Of a stretch of 64,000 nt of DNA, positions 1 to 13,253 are shown one piece after another. The position numbers and the translations under genes were made by a program. Below the pieces are notes generated by a model that worked only from the letters and a program-made list of their open reading frames with translations, had not been told where the DNA came from and made no database searches. The stretch is from NCBI GenBank assembly GCA_949358305.1, contig OX442315.1, forward strand, positions 16,890,427 through 16,954,426. Reading direction: 5' to 3'. Each line of letters opens with the position of its first letter. Position 1 is the stretch's first letter. The DNA is from Strigamia acuminata. Lineage: Eukaryota > Arthropoda > Chilopoda > Geophilomorpha > Linotaeniidae.

Positions 1-1558
1 CCGAATACATCCATTTTTAACATCTCGTGAAGAAAACATCACGGATCATTAATAATCGCTTTCGTGGCAGCTGTTGGATGCCATTGGTCATCAACATAAA
101 TCAAGTCAATGATGATCAATGGACATCATTTACAGTATGTAGATTATCGTAGAGAGATTATGAGTATGGGTTGGTCGCCATTAATTCACAAAGCATTTTA
201 CTAATAAGTTTTAGTCTTAAATTTCACTTATTAGAAATAAAAACTTATAATTTGCCCATTTAAAGATATCTGTGTACAAATACGTCTAGAAACAAGTGTA
301 GTACATATAAAACATGTAAACAAATGTTTGATGTGCCGGTAGAATACATAATATAACATATGTCAGTTTACTCTCGTGATAATCAATCTTCATCGCATTA
401 TTTTGACGTCGCATGTTGAAATAAATTAAATTACCGTACAACATTATGATATGAATCTTCAAGCTAAATAAAATTTGTTGTATTCTTTTTGCCAAAAACC
501 GATTGTTTCCATCTTCATATGTGCGATTAATAACTAAAACAAATAAATAAATAATTTAAAAAAGAAAAAGAAAAAGAAAACTCGAGATGTATCATAAATA
601 AAGTTGCGCAGAAAAAGCAACACGGAGAAAACAAGTTACAAGCCCTTGTTATTTCATCTCGAAGCAATATTCGCGCACGAAAAAGAAGCGAGAACAACTT
701 TTCCCTGCAGAAATCTCTCTCATCTCCGAGTTCTCCCACCCAATTTGACACGGTCACTTTGTTAAATAACTAGAGGCGTCGTCGGCAGGCGAGGTTGTTT
801 TCCTTCTGCACAACTAATGGGGCGCAGAGAAGAGCTTCTGAGGGGGGTCGTCACCTGACTTGAACTCCTTGCATGGCAACTCTCGGTGGCAGGCAGCCAG
901 TTTGCCACAATCATTTCTTGGCAAAAATGAATGTCTCGCTGGCAACTCATTTAACTTGGTCTGTGCATTCTCCACCCTTTTCCCCACTCACAATCACAGC
1001 TGATCGAGTTAACTCCGGAGTCTACATTTAATGCGTGCACCACTTTTTCCCTCCGCCCCTCCTCTTCAACTTAAAACTCACTTCTCGTGCAGCGTGCGTG
1101 CACTCAATATCCGTTCTACACGAAAAATTACTTTATCGGAAGTCTCGTCGAACCTTTCCTTAATCCACTGACAGTTGTGCATCTTTAAGAAGTTTCTGCC
1201 TAAATCTTGGCAACCGAGACCGCTTTCGCTGCCCAATAGCTACGATAATCGGACCGGACAATTTTCTTTCGGTCTAATTTCTTTTTTTCGTCAACCCAGT
1301 CGCCGAATGATTGATGCATCCCATTAGTTCTTCTTGTCGTAAGAACAGGGCATCAATCAACCCCGGTGGCGCTCGTGACTCAGCCCTCATCCTCTTCTTG
1401 TGCCCACACAAATGGCCATCGATTCCACACAAAATGGAGAAATGTGTGGGGAATGGCATGGATCGACGACCACAAACAAAACACCTCAATGTGTAATTTG
1501 TACTTTTCCTTTTTCCTAAATCGAAAAAAAAGAAAGGAAGGAAAGAAAGAGAAATTGG

Positions 1559-1590
<32 letters not shown>
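1559..1590 (+). repeat. Poly(A) tract, 32 bases
   Basis: An uninterrupted run of 32 A, preceded by a GAAA/GGAA purine-rich stretch from about 1524. It could be a simple repeat or the tail of an old retroposed sequence. No retroposon body or target-site duplication is evident upstream. Confidence 0.85.
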
Positions 1591-1592
<2 letters not shown>

Positions 1593-3476
1593 GATCGTGT
1601 ACAATGCATTTTTAATGTAACACAGTTGAATGATCACAAAGAGGAGGAGTTGGTCTTTTGGCATTAATACCCAGAAAACTGAAAAGCCAGCTGCTAATAA
1701 TATTAAATATAATTTACCCCCGGCAACCCTTTGCAGACAGTCTTCCATTTCACTTATTTCATTTCTATATTAAAGCTGCTAAGTCGGCCAAAGCAAAAGC
1801 GATAAATCATAAAGTGCACTTTCATATTAAGGTAACTATTGACCACCTGTGCCGTTATCAAAAGGTCACATAAAGTTAATTGGGATAAAATGCGGTGCAA
1901 AATCAATACCTGCAAGCGCATTAACACATGGAATAACACTCGAATGCTATCACTTCATTTTTTTCCTCTGCCTTCATCCTTCATCGAGGGAATACTTGTG
2001 CCCCTTACTCATTGATCTCCTTAAACCAAGTCTGGAAACGACACGAAGACAAGAACAAAAATAAAAAAAAATAAAAAAAAAAATAAAACTTTCTTTTTCT
2101 TTCCTCTGCCTTGGTCATCAAAGTTTGAGTTAAAAAAAAGCGAGCAAACCCATAACAAAAAACTACTCGAGTGCTAGTTGATAAATTTTTAATGGCATTG
2201 ATCAGGATAACTGTGTGCGAGTCTCGAGGTACCATTTTTGGCTGGCAATGTTCTGCGAATGATGCTTTGGCGCAATTGGCCAAATTACATTTGCAGCCAT
2301 GTTATTTCGCTCAGTACAAATCAATGGCACTACTTCTATTCGGCACAGATAAACTCGTTATTTCTCTCTGCCTCTCTTTCTTTTTCACATCACCTTAATC
2401 TAACTTCCCTTTTACTTATTCCGACTCTCAATTGCATTTCTTTTCCCCCCCTACGTCGTCCCAGAATTCAAGATGCCCTCCATTTGCAAGTGAGCGAAAT
2501 CAGCCTTCTCTCCTTATCATCGAAGGATTAAGGGCGAGCATGTGTGGGCGTAAAAATTTCCCCCACCCGATGGCACTACCATCACCTCTGACGACTCACT
2601 CGGGAATTCAGCAGAGCACACAAGTTATCGCCGTTAACAGTTCCCAATTGTTCTTTATTCGGGGCTGATTCACCTCTTCCCCGCCTCGTGGGCTGCCAAA
2701 TAACCGGTCGTTCTGCATGCCAAACTGCTCCACCATTCGATCACATCAAATGCAACACTACGAATCTGCATAACCCCGAGTGATATCATTTATTGATTTC
2801 TGATTGCGAATCCTGCCCTGACGGATTTTAATAGTTACATTCAAAGGGGATTAAACCTATTTAAGACGTTCAGCTTGTAAATATCTTTCCTCGATTGGTG
2901 TAGTTTCAAACGGAGTAAAACAATATTGTGAATGCATAAAACCAAGCTTGAAATGCGACAAGGTCGATGGACCTTTAGTTTAGCTGTATTCACTTATATC
3001 CAGCGTTTCATATTTCAAAGGTAACGATACTGTTCCAATTCCCCCTTTGGAAGTAACACGCAGCTTTAAATTCATGTGCTTTAGCCGCATGGAGTCTTCT
3101 GTTGACGGTTGTTTGTATCAACGGCGTGTGATGCATGTGAGTGAATTACTAGAAAGCTCCGACATTGAACTTCATATTGTTGCTGGTGAAAATTGCCGTG
3201 TGAAATAGCAGGAGAACAAGACACTAACCGCGCGGGAGGACACACAAATAAGACAGTCAGAAATGACACCAGAAATAACTAATCCATCTAATTGAAGTTG
3301 TGATTTACAGTTTCGAATGTCGTGCACTCGTGTCGAATATAAGTCATTAGCATTTCGTTCCAACGTGTGAATTTGGAGCCAATAAACTTGAAAAAGGCTT
3401 AAAAGTTTTGTAGTTATAATAATATAAAACCTTGGAAATATTGTAGCCATAAAATATGTTTAGTTATGGGAAGATG

Positions 3477-3530
3477 AACCGACCAGCACGCGGGAGACCT
3501 GTGGTTCGCTTCCGGTCCTAGAGATTTATT
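3477..3530 (+). repeat. tRNA-like sequence, possible SINE head
   Basis: The segment contains GGTTCGCTTCC, close to the RNA polymerase III B box (GGTTCRANNCC). It is followed by a TCTAGAGAT-like end and then a T-rich stretch. A similar arrangement (B-box-like GGTTCGGGTCC, then CTCGAGAT, then T-rich DNA) occurs near 39.6 kb. I infer a tRNA-derived SINE family, not a working tRNA gene, because no good cloverleaf or A box is visible. Confidence 0.25.
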
Positions 3531-5366
3531 TTTCTTATTTCCTGTTTATGATGCAATCACAATAAATAGCGGAGAAATAAAGTGAAAGTTCCCAATTTAA
3601 ACTTTCCACATATTTCAATTCAAATACAAAAAAAAAATATTAAGATTTATAAAAATATATGCCGGTATTAATTTTTTTAAAAAAGAGAAAAAATGGAAAG
3701 AAGAAACAAGTGCAGATTGCAATTGCCTGGTAGTATTAACTCTCTCTCTTTCTCCACAACTTGCCACCAAAAGCTCACTGGGGAACTGGAGATTACTTCC
3801 AGGAAACGCGAGAATTACGTGGTGTGGAAGGCAGAGTGCGCTCAATTCAATTGTTTATCCGCCGATTCAATTGGGATTTATGAATGCGTGATTTTTAGTG
3901 GCAATAATCCAATAAGTGCCTTGTCTTTATCACATCAGGCATGGATAATTAATATTGTGCTAAAGGACAATTACACATCACACAAAACGGCATTAAAATC
4001 GCCTGCTGAGCTCACGCATCAACTTAACTACCTGCACCATCTAATAGCACTGCAATTCCACTTAGGAATTACTCTTTCTTAATCACTACACCTTAATTCC
4101 GCACACTTTTCCCACCTGGCGTTTGCCTCTTATCATCATGCTTTTCTAATTCCACTTATACCTTCCCCAGCTTGCAATTTGATTTGCTGACTGCTACACT
4201 GCAGTCGAGCCCAACACTAAAAGCACCCCTGTCGTTTCATTCACAGTATTTCGCAACAGTCGCTAAAAAAAAAAAAAAAAAAAAAAATAGAAAAAGAAAA
4301 AGGAGAAAAAAAAATAGAACCAAATGGAATGGAATGTGTAACATCTCTTTACTGTGGAAATGAGTATGTTTAAGTTCTGAGAAACTGTGAAAAGGGAAAT
4401 GAGCAAGTGTTTGTAATTAAAGAACAAATAATTTAAAAATAATAAAAAGTTTTACAGCCTTAGTTTTCAAACTTCTTAAACTTCTTTAACCCATTTATAA
4501 AATATTGCTTGTGCAATGTGAAAACAATTATAACTACAAAAAAGAAGAAAAAAATCGATTTGCGTGCCTCCATGACAAAAATGTTCATTATTTTTTTTTT
4601 CCAAACTCAAAAAATGAATTATATGTACTGTAATGACTTAAAAGTTTAAATGAACTCCCGTTAAACTTTTCTCTCTTTTTTTAAATTTCTTTTTCGCCTC
4701 TATAATAATGAATCTCAACCCGATAGCAATTCGTTAAGCAAAAAGACATAACTGCAGTCTCGCGCTAATGATTAAAATCAAGAAGGGCATCAATTGTAGA
4801 TGTGCTCGAGCGACTTTCTTTTCTCCTTCCATCGTTCATCAGTGAAAGCAGCCACTTTATCACTAATGTTAAAGAAGTTCGCACTTCGTTCAAGTAGGCT
4901 ATGAGAAATGGAACGAGGTCTTTCTTCCTGACATGCGTAAAACTTTTCTCGCCGCTCAATTCCACTAAGATTTCTAACTTTTACATCACTTGTCATCCGC
5001 ACACCAAAAATACAAATGTATACCCTCACATAACATGTTGTTACACCGTCGATATAATAAAAAAAAAAAAAAAAAAAAATAGTAAACGTTGCAGCATTGT
5101 GACAAAATCCTCTTAGAGTAAAGTCAACACACGATAGAGCTGTTTCTATCGCCCTCGTGTATCACACGTGCCCTCGCCTATGACAAAAATGAAATAAATC
5201 CCTTTCAAAAAGCTTCAGTAAATAAATAAAATAAAACGAAGTGTTTTCATTTTTTTTTTCTTCTCCACCACGGAGTTTCAATCTGGCGGCCGCATCACGC
5301 CAACCTCTGCCGGCACGACAACACGAACACCGTCGAGTCTAAAAACGGTTTGGTTACGTTAACCTA

Positions 5367-5778
5367 GGGACGATCAACTACAGGACTTCACATCTAGCAC
5401 AATTTAATTGTTAGACCGTAATGCGATTCTGTCTTGTGATCGTGGCGCCATCGAGCCGAAACGGCACAAAATGAAGTTATTTTGCGAGCAAATGGCGGAC
5501 AACTGACATCCCGCATTTACATTTTTAGAGGAGTGGTACATTTATATTTTATGTTGCAGTTAAAAATAATCTCTAAAAATTATTTATTCTATTTTTAGAT
5601 ATTATTAAATCAAATGTTAAATAAAATTGAACTACGTTATAACGGATGTCAGTTGTCCGCCATTTGCCCGCAAAAAGCTTTAACAGTGCGACGACAGAAG
5701 ACTCCTTTTCGCATTTGTAGGGGACAACTTAAGTTTTTAAAAAAATGGCGGATGTGAAGTCCTGCAGTTGATCGTCCC
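5367..5778. mobile_element. 412-bp fold-back element (MITE) with nested inverted repeats
   Basis: The outer 28-bp inverted repeats lie at 5367-5394 and 5751-5778. They begin GGGACGATCAACT and differ at a single position. A second inner pair reads GCGAGCAAATGGCGGACAAC (from 5484) and its near-complement ending about 5671. There is no coding capacity. The long paired ends and short AT-rich core are typical of non-autonomous DNA transposons. I could not identify a clear target-site duplication, so the superfamily is unassigned. Confidence 0.8.
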
Positions 5779-6737
5779 AGCTTTAACTAAATGTTTGGTT
5801 GTCTGAGAACTAGATAGTTACCATTTATAATCATTGCACTCATGTACATAATCTCGTTATCAACTTCTTATCAGGAGGTACAAAGTTCCACCTCAATTCG
5901 GCGCATTAGAGTCGTGAAGAAACGTAACAAATTACTCCTCGACATAATGCGGGAGGAGGAAAAAATCGCAGTACAAAAGAATGAAAAAAGAAGTCACACA
6001 AGGGAGAAACTAATGCCTTCGGGTTCCCCCACGCTGCAAATGCAGTCATCTCAATTTTATTTTTTTCTGTAACTCATTATCTTGACACAGTTTACCGAAC
6101 AAATTTATTTTGTGTAAATCTGATTTTTCGTGCACAAAAATTAAGCTCTTGCGAATTATCCCTTTACTAATGACCAATCCAAACAAGACAAATAAATGGC
6201 ACCTCGAAGCAACCTGAATTAATTTATGTTGCAAATCCCATGTGATTAAACGCCACAATAACAACAACAAGCAACGAAAACGGATTAACGACACGACGTA
6301 TACAATTAATACTAACTGCTGTTGAATTCTTAATACGTCGAAGCCAATACCTTATTTATAATTTAGTTAAATTTTATTTTAATTAAAAAAAACACCATCC
6401 CAGCCGTCGCTTTGATGCATCTTCTCCTCCTACCCCCGCCTGCCTCCACTACACTTGTAATCCCTCCCTCGGATGGATGGAAAAATTGATGGAGCCAAGA
6501 CTAGAAAACCCCGGGAATATTGATTGTATGCACATGTCTAAGGGGGAGTGTAGAGTCCAAAGGGAGAACGACAGGCCAATGACAGAACTGTCCTGTGACC
6601 GTCGCCTCCTGCTGTCAACTTCTCCCCTTAGATACACACTCGACGGAATAGGGGGCGCCACCCTTCCTTTACTTTCAAAATCCAATGTGTGTTATAAAAC
6701 CTCTTGATATCAATTCAAAGAAAATACGAACAGGTTC
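5779..6737. other. Non-coding spacer
   Basis: No recognised gene. An open frame at 5842-6072 is short, with no domain or splice context that I recognise. Confidence 0.5.
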
Positions 6738-7122
6738 AAATACCGTATTTCTTCGATTCGAAATCGCAATTTTTTCCCCATACAAACATCTCTAAAAATA
6801 GAATCGCAAGTGCGTTTCGAATCTTATGTAATGTTAATTTTTGGCAAGAAAGGGGCTCAGACAAATGCGTTGTTTTTGCTCAAAACCAAAGCAACAACTG
6901 ACTATTTAATTGTACTTTTTTAAAAAGAAAACAACAGCGAGCGAGAATCAAAATCCATTATTGTGTCGACACCACAATCATCATTTAACGACTAAGTCAC
7001 TCTATTCGTTTTTTTTAATTTTTAATATTTTGGGACTTAACACTTGAAATCAGAGACTTTTTTCTGTTGGTATAGCACTAAAACTATAGTATGCGTCTTA
7101 GAATCGAAGAAATATCGTATTT
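6738..7122. mobile_element. 385-bp MITE with 22-bp terminal inverted repeats
   Basis: The left end AAATACCGTATTTCTTCGAT pairs with the complement of the right end at 7101-7122, with 20 of 22 positions matching. The interior is A/T-rich and has no open frame of note. The ends share the ATACCGTATTT word with the four-copy family seen at 25.9, 44.4, 55.6 and 62.7 kb, but then diverge, so this may be a related family. The flanking duplication is not obvious. Confidence 0.6.
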
Positions 7123-7222
7123 TATTTTGAATTCTTTCTAGTGTTCGTTTGGAGTAGTTTTTACAGCCTTTTTTATAATTTTATTATTTAAAAAAAAATG
7201 AAAACTTGTAAATGCTACTTGC

Positions 7223-7246
7223 TATATATATATATATATATATATA
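7223..7246. repeat. (TA)n microsatellite
   Basis: About twelve uninterrupted TA units, followed by further A/T-rich sequence. It is a simple repeat with no sign of function. Confidence 0.9.
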
Positions 7247-9232
7247 AATATTTAATTTAATTAAGAGAAAAAATAAAAATGGGTTGTCAGTTTTGTCATA
7301 TTGTAATTGAATTTCCATGTCACCTTGACTATAAATTGATAATTCAATCGCCAATGCCATCTGTCTGTTGGTCGTTACACTCCATTTTTACGAACTCGAA
7401 GCGATAACCAAATTGAAGCCAACACGGTGATAGCAAAGGGTGTTTCGAGAGAGGAAGGGTGGGAGGAAAAAGGGAGTTTCTTAAGGTTATGACACTGAGA
7501 GAAGCTCTATTTGAGTCGCAGGGCGGAGCCTTCAATTCACTAGGGGATTTCAAAATCGCTTTAAACACAAGCATTGCCTCTAAATAAATCAAAACCTTAT
7601 CTTTGAAAAACGAAAAAAAAAGTTTAAAGCGCCTAAATCCCACTTTCTCCTCCCCCTAACCCCTAGAAAAAAGAAAAAAACGAAGAGAAAAATCATCCAA
7701 TTATCCACAAACCCTTTAAAACGATTCTTTCATTTAACTCTCATCCGCTAATCTCAAACTAACAAGTCACGCAAACAAAACATTAATTTTTTTTCCTCTT
7801 TTTCATTTTCATTTTACATTTTTTTTTCCTCCATCAACCTGAAAAGTAACTTGCAAAAATACCATTCCAAATCATTATCCTCAGACTGAAATTCGGTTTC
7901 GCTGCATCGAAGTACCAAACTTTTTCAAAGCGAATGTCATTAAATTTTTGAATTAAATTTTTTTTATACCCATATACTACAAAGCAAAACTTTCTTTAAA
8001 AGTTGATAAAAGAAACAGAAAGTTTGATTAATTTTTTGTTTCGGATATAATCACTGAAAAAAATGTGTATCTCCTAATTCCAACACTAATTGTTGCTAAA
8101 TTGACAAATTCTAATAATTATTCCATGTTGTTGCCAATTTGCGGCGTACCAAAGCTAGGAAATACACATTTAATTGTTCCCAATTTGTGTTTGTTTTGTA
8201 ATAAACCAAAACAAACACATTCTAGAAATTTTTGCTCGGTTTTCATTGTTTTTATTCTATTTTTGTTTGTTCTTCTTAGTTTTTTCTGCATTTTGGTGTA
8301 ATCTCTTTAGTTCCTAAAACTATAATGTACTTTTCTTCTTTTAATCTTTCTTGAAAACTTTGATGGAATAAATCAGTTGTATTTTTTTTTGTTCTATAAA
8401 ACCAATTTAAAATCAGTTTAAAACCAGAATAATTCAAAAAAGTTACAAAAATATACCAATTTCACCAAGCCAATCGAATTACATCACCATAACTCAATTT
8501 AAGAACAAAAATCTCAAATGTTTATTTACATTTATAAATTATAAATAAACCTTCATTTCATTTACATCACTAAAATTCAAACTAAAGCTTCGAACGGCTT
8601 CTCCACTCTCCCGTTAGTTCGAATTGATAGTTGATACTAAATGGCTGTAACACGTTCGTTGCACTCTGGAAAGTAAAGGACCATCGATTACCCTCATGAA
8701 ATAGGCAAGAAATGAAAAGTAGAGACACCGGTAAAGAGCTGTCAACTTGAACTTCTTTTGCCGTCTCGAAATCATCGATCAAAGTGAAACAGATGAGACC
8801 GACACCCAATGATAAGCCAGGTCCAAACTAATCTTACCAATGACAGTGCCGAGCCTAGAGCATGAAACAGACGGGAATTTGTCAGCAACTGACCTCGCCA
8901 CAATTGAGTGCAATGCTCCCTTCCAAGACTTGTGTCGCTTCAACACACACCTGCTTCTACAAGGTGCTTTGATTTCCGCAAAGTGCAAATAAAGGTTCAG
9001 CGAAAAACTTTCTTCTACTTCCATTTACAATAGACAATTGAACAATTTCAAACTTTTTTAATTAATTCAATTCAAACTACTCCATCATCTGTGATTTATT
9101 CTGCCTTTTTGGACATTTCGCTTACACTAAAGCGTTTTTACGATCAAATTAATTATATTCTTTGTTTTAATATTGAAAAAAAAAATATTGATGATCGATT
9201 GATTGAGCTGAAAATCTATATTTCACTTCCCA

Positions 9233-9410
9233 CATGGTTCAAAAATGTATTTTACAATGTATCGCTTTTCACTTAACGTATTCCAAAATGTATAGCGTTT
9301 CGCGGAATTAAGTATATTATTTATACAATTAAATAATGTATGCAAAAATGTATTACAAAATGCATTTCAAAATACACTGCAACATAATTTCAATGTATTT
9401 TTGAACCACT
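9233..9410. repeat. A/T-rich MITE, GGTTCAAAAATG-type family, copy 1
   Basis: The left end TGGTTCAAAAATGTATT is mirrored by the right end, which finishes in TTTTTGAACCA. The interior is built of repeated ACAAAATGCATT-like words and contains the diagnostic block TTTCGCGGAATTAAGTA. The same block occurs in the copy near 43.98 kb, and the terminal words recur near 28.85 kb. It is non-coding; the superfamily is unknown. Confidence 0.6.
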
Positions 9411-10911
9411 ATAAGAACTACAAATGGCCCAATTATTTGATTATTGCGTTTATTTTTTCTCTTTCAATTAGTCACGCATCATATATGAGCCACACAACTC
9501 CATTCAATATTTTTTTTGTAAATAATCGATTTTAAAAAAATAATATTAAAAATCAGCATTTTTAATTACGCGCAACTGCCACATAAAAAACTAAATTATT
9601 TAAATACAATCAGCAATTTGTTTGATTAAACATTTTTTCACCACTCGTTGGATTATAGAACTTCAACACCACATTAGACGTTAGCTCGCTTTCTTACACC
9701 ACCTTTGCCTCTCATTTTTATTAATAATTAACCTCCCACGCTTGTAACGACCACCTCGTAAATAGAAAGGAACCAATTTTGTTTTGTGCAAACGGCAAAA
9801 ATCCACCTTTTTTTACACCTTTATACCTTTTATTCTCGAGACGAAATGCATTCATTTTACGAGCCATTTGCTCCTATTTAAAATGTTTTACTTAAATCCA
9901 ATATAGAAAGAGATGAGATCAAGAAAAAGGGGTGGGGGTTCCATTTCCAAATGACAACATCCCAAAAAAAATAGTTTCTTGGCATGACACCTGGGCAGCT
10001 CGCCCACGGATTTCTCTGTGGAGAGTTTTATGTGTGCAAGACACTACCCTCACCTCCCATCCCTGCATCACGAGCACACGACGTGAATGGTGAAAGGAAC
10101 GCTCCCGCCATGCAGAACGCAATCATTTCTGGCCCCTGAATAGAATTTTCGATCCTTTTGCTTCAAAAATTGGTTGCCTTTCTCATGCCAAAAATTCTTT
10201 TAACAAACGCTGATGTCGTTTTCTCCAAATCCTCGCCTTTATTTACACCTAAACCCGAATAAAAAAATAATAATACTAAATAATAATAATAATTTCAATT
10301 AAAAAAAAATAAAATATATATATATTTAAAAAAAGAAAACAGTTCGATTAAATATCCATGCGCAATATACATTTTATGTAGTCATTAACAAACTCGTTTA
10401 TCGATTGCACACCGAACCCATTAAAGGAGAAAGGGTAAGTCATTACGACGTCCAAATCCCACCGGAATAAAAACATCACGTGCAACCGACGGCTGTTATT
10501 TTCACGCCTTACCACTTGAAATCGTGTCAACAACCTCGAAGAGGGCGTAAAAGAAAAAGAATACATATTGTAACATGGATGCAATGAGGCGCTTGTCATC
10601 TTCAGCGCCATATTTTTCACTTTTCTTTTTCCTTTTCTTTTATTTTAAAAAAAAAACAACTCACTTAACCTCTTCATTTTTAATTATTAAACACATCCGA
10701 ATTAAAGAAAAGAATGCAGAATAACAAACTTGTAAGCTATATTTAAAATTCTTTTTTCTAAAAATGTGCTTTCGAAAATCGAAATGAAAAAATAGCTCGA
10801 TAGAAGTTTCTCTTCCATTTGGCTTGGACGATCAATTCCTTTCTTGATGATCGAATGATGCGGGTCTGCATTGCATTTGGCACCCCTCCCGTACGAGAGG
10901 GATGACCGAAG

Positions 10912-10919
10912 TATAAAAG
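10912..10919 (+). promoter_or_regulatory. TATA-box-like sequence, candidate promoter
   Basis: TATAAAAG lies in a locally GC-rich context. It is followed about 30-130 bp downstream by a GC-rich leader-like stretch with no open frame. A second TATA sequence at 35.29 kb is followed by a similar word (AAGGGACG, then TTTCAG). Without a recognisable downstream exon this is a weak promoter candidate only. Confidence 0.2.
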
Positions 10920-13196
10920 GCCATTTGTCAAACACCGACCAACCCCCCATAATGGCTTTCGGAAAGATGCTGCCATCAATGTTAGTTTGAGGGGGAGAGG
11001 TTGGCGAGAGGCGGTCGCTAGTCTGTGGACCGTGAAGTGAAGTGTGAAGGGACGCTCGTTTTCAGCAGGAAAGTCGTAATATTGCGGCAGCTTGCAAAGG
11101 CCTCCTGCTACGACGAGGTCAGATTATGTCATTACGATTGGTCTGCGCCAAGCACACGGCGGGAGCCGCTTCACGCTACACCGGCTCCCAAAACACTCCT
11201 GCTGCCGCTCCCCATCGACCCCTGGTCACCTGATCAGCTTCACTCATTGCGTCTCGTCCTAAATTCCTTTTGTCTCCACTCCTTCCATTAGACAAACAGC
11301 TGCTCAAGTCTCAAGTCTCAAGCACGAAAAAAAGACATTTTAAACAAAATAAATCATTTCAATTTAGTATTAATCACGCGATGCTTAAAATGTCATTAAA
11401 AGCTCGCAAAACTGCATAATAAACTCGTTTCGTACTTTGCATAAACTTATTGCGACGCTCGAATCGGTTTAAAAATAGCACGACAACACTCACAACAGGC
11501 AAACCATGAATTTCAAAAGCCAACTCGCATTGTGTTTAACGTCTCATCATTTCACACCCAGCAACCAGAGCTCCCATCACGCATCGCGCCGCAAATTACA
11601 GCCGGCAATTATAATTGCCAATTGCACTGTTCTCGTCACACTAGCCATGCAGCAATAAATACATCACTGCTTCATTTATTTCCTTCGCTCCACTCATCTC
11701 ACTGTGCAAATGACAACAGAAAGCAGACACCTTTTAGTAACCTAGCAGCACAACTCGTATTTCTTTCTTTCTATCTTTCTTTCTTTCTTTTCTCCATGCA
11801 TTAATCCGAAATCATGGGCATTTATTGGTGAAAAACGGCCTCAAACATCCCTTATCTGCACCAACAAAACCCTAGCAAACATGGAGAACGCCCAAGAACA
11901 TCTGGCGTCAATTTCCAATGAATCCGCCGACTCCAGTAGCATCAGGGGACGAGTAAATAGCCATTTGGTACGTGACTGTAACTTCATCGACTGCGTTCCC
12001 CGAATTAAGTGACGTTGTTCGAATCCGGTGCAATAACCAAACTTGTCGTTCACTTCGCTTCCGCCACCCCACACATCAATCGAAGCCATTAACGAGCGGA
12101 CGCACGTGTCAATCACGTGCTTTCATTATAAGACACGTCTTCGGAGTTACATGTTAATCGGCTCACTGCGTCGACAACAGGCAGGCACAAGTCTGAAAGG
12201 TCTTCCTTAATGTTTTGCCTGTCTGCGACGACGTTCGTCTTGAAATGTATCGTCAGATCTTAATCGCTCTGCTTAGTGGCACTAAAGAGAGAGGACAGTT
12301 TCCGATTATGACTCATTTATCTGCTACATGAAATCTCATCACTGAACCGAACCAAGAAACCCATAGCCCATAATACACTTCCCGCTTCTATGTATTTTAA
12401 CTTATACTAAAGCAGAGCGCGCCAAAAGTTCATACGCCGTATCGCCGCAATCGAAAACCAAATAGATAAGTATTAATCATTCTTAAACTGCTATTTTAGA
12501 CACGCTCACATGCACATTTAAATATTATCCATTCAAATACGCATTTTAGATAAATCTATAAAAACTGATAAGTAATTTAAACTAGACAGCGTTTTAAACT
12601 GCTTTTTAAACTGTTTCTCTCAATGTAACTTCAAAGCAACAAAGTATGCTTGCGAGTTGCACTGTAGTGACTTGCCACAGCTCTTCTAACCGAGTCGCTA
12701 AATTCGTCCGCCATCCGACTTTGAAAGATTGCAGACGTGTTTATTCTCTGTTTACCTGGCCAACCGTTACTAGGGGAAAAATATGGAAGCTGTATGATTG
12801 CATTTGTGATTGCATTTCTCTCAGAATGCAATCCTACCACGATTAGCATAAATATGTCAATTTCTACTGAACCAAATCAGAAATTAATAAATACCGATGT
12901 TTTATTTTCAATAAACCCACATAATCTTTAATCTCAAATGGAAGATGCTTGTCACTACGTACAGCCGCTAAGAGCCTGCTTTCTGTGTGTGACTCTCAGA
13001 CACCGGACTTTAACCCCTGCCCTCAGTCCACTTCCCTACCGTAAGGAGGACCCCGTTACTGTAAGGAGTTTAGGAATTGACTCCCGTAAACCTCCATTAG
13101 CCATTTTGTTTGATCTGTAATAAAGTAGTCTTTCGCTGTTTTCTAAGATGCACGTACGTAACTGACACACTGTTATTTGGTGTGAATAGTGGATAA

Positions 13197-13253
13197 TGGT
13201 CAGTGCAGTTGACCGGCAAACAAAAGGCTTGCAGTTTGGTTCCCAGTTTTAAA
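13197..13253 (+). repeat. tRNA-like sequence, possible SINE remnant
   Basis: TGGTCAGTGCAGTTG resembles an A box, and AGTTTGGTTCC about 40 bp later matches most of the B-box consensus, so the spacing fits a tRNA-derived promoter. No cloverleaf with a full acceptor stem is visible. It is most likely an old tRNA-derived SINE or pseudogene. Confidence 0.2.

Larger units (their letters stand above)
1..5366. other. Non-coding DNA without recognised genes
   Basis: I see no convincing coding exon here. The open frames are short, rich in Phe, Lys and Ser, and largely follow homopolymer runs. The stretch holds a 32-base A run near 1.56 kb, further A runs near 4.27 and 5.06 kb, purine-rich tracts near 2.06 kb, and one tRNA-like sequence near 3.48 kb listed separately. 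It is either intergenic or a long intron; the sequence does not say which. Confidence 0.6.

Noticed and set aside
1274-1748. Long minus-strand frames at 1.3-1.7 kb
   Set aside because: They are held open by the poly(A)/poly(T) tract, which reads as poly-Phe; an artefact of low complexity.
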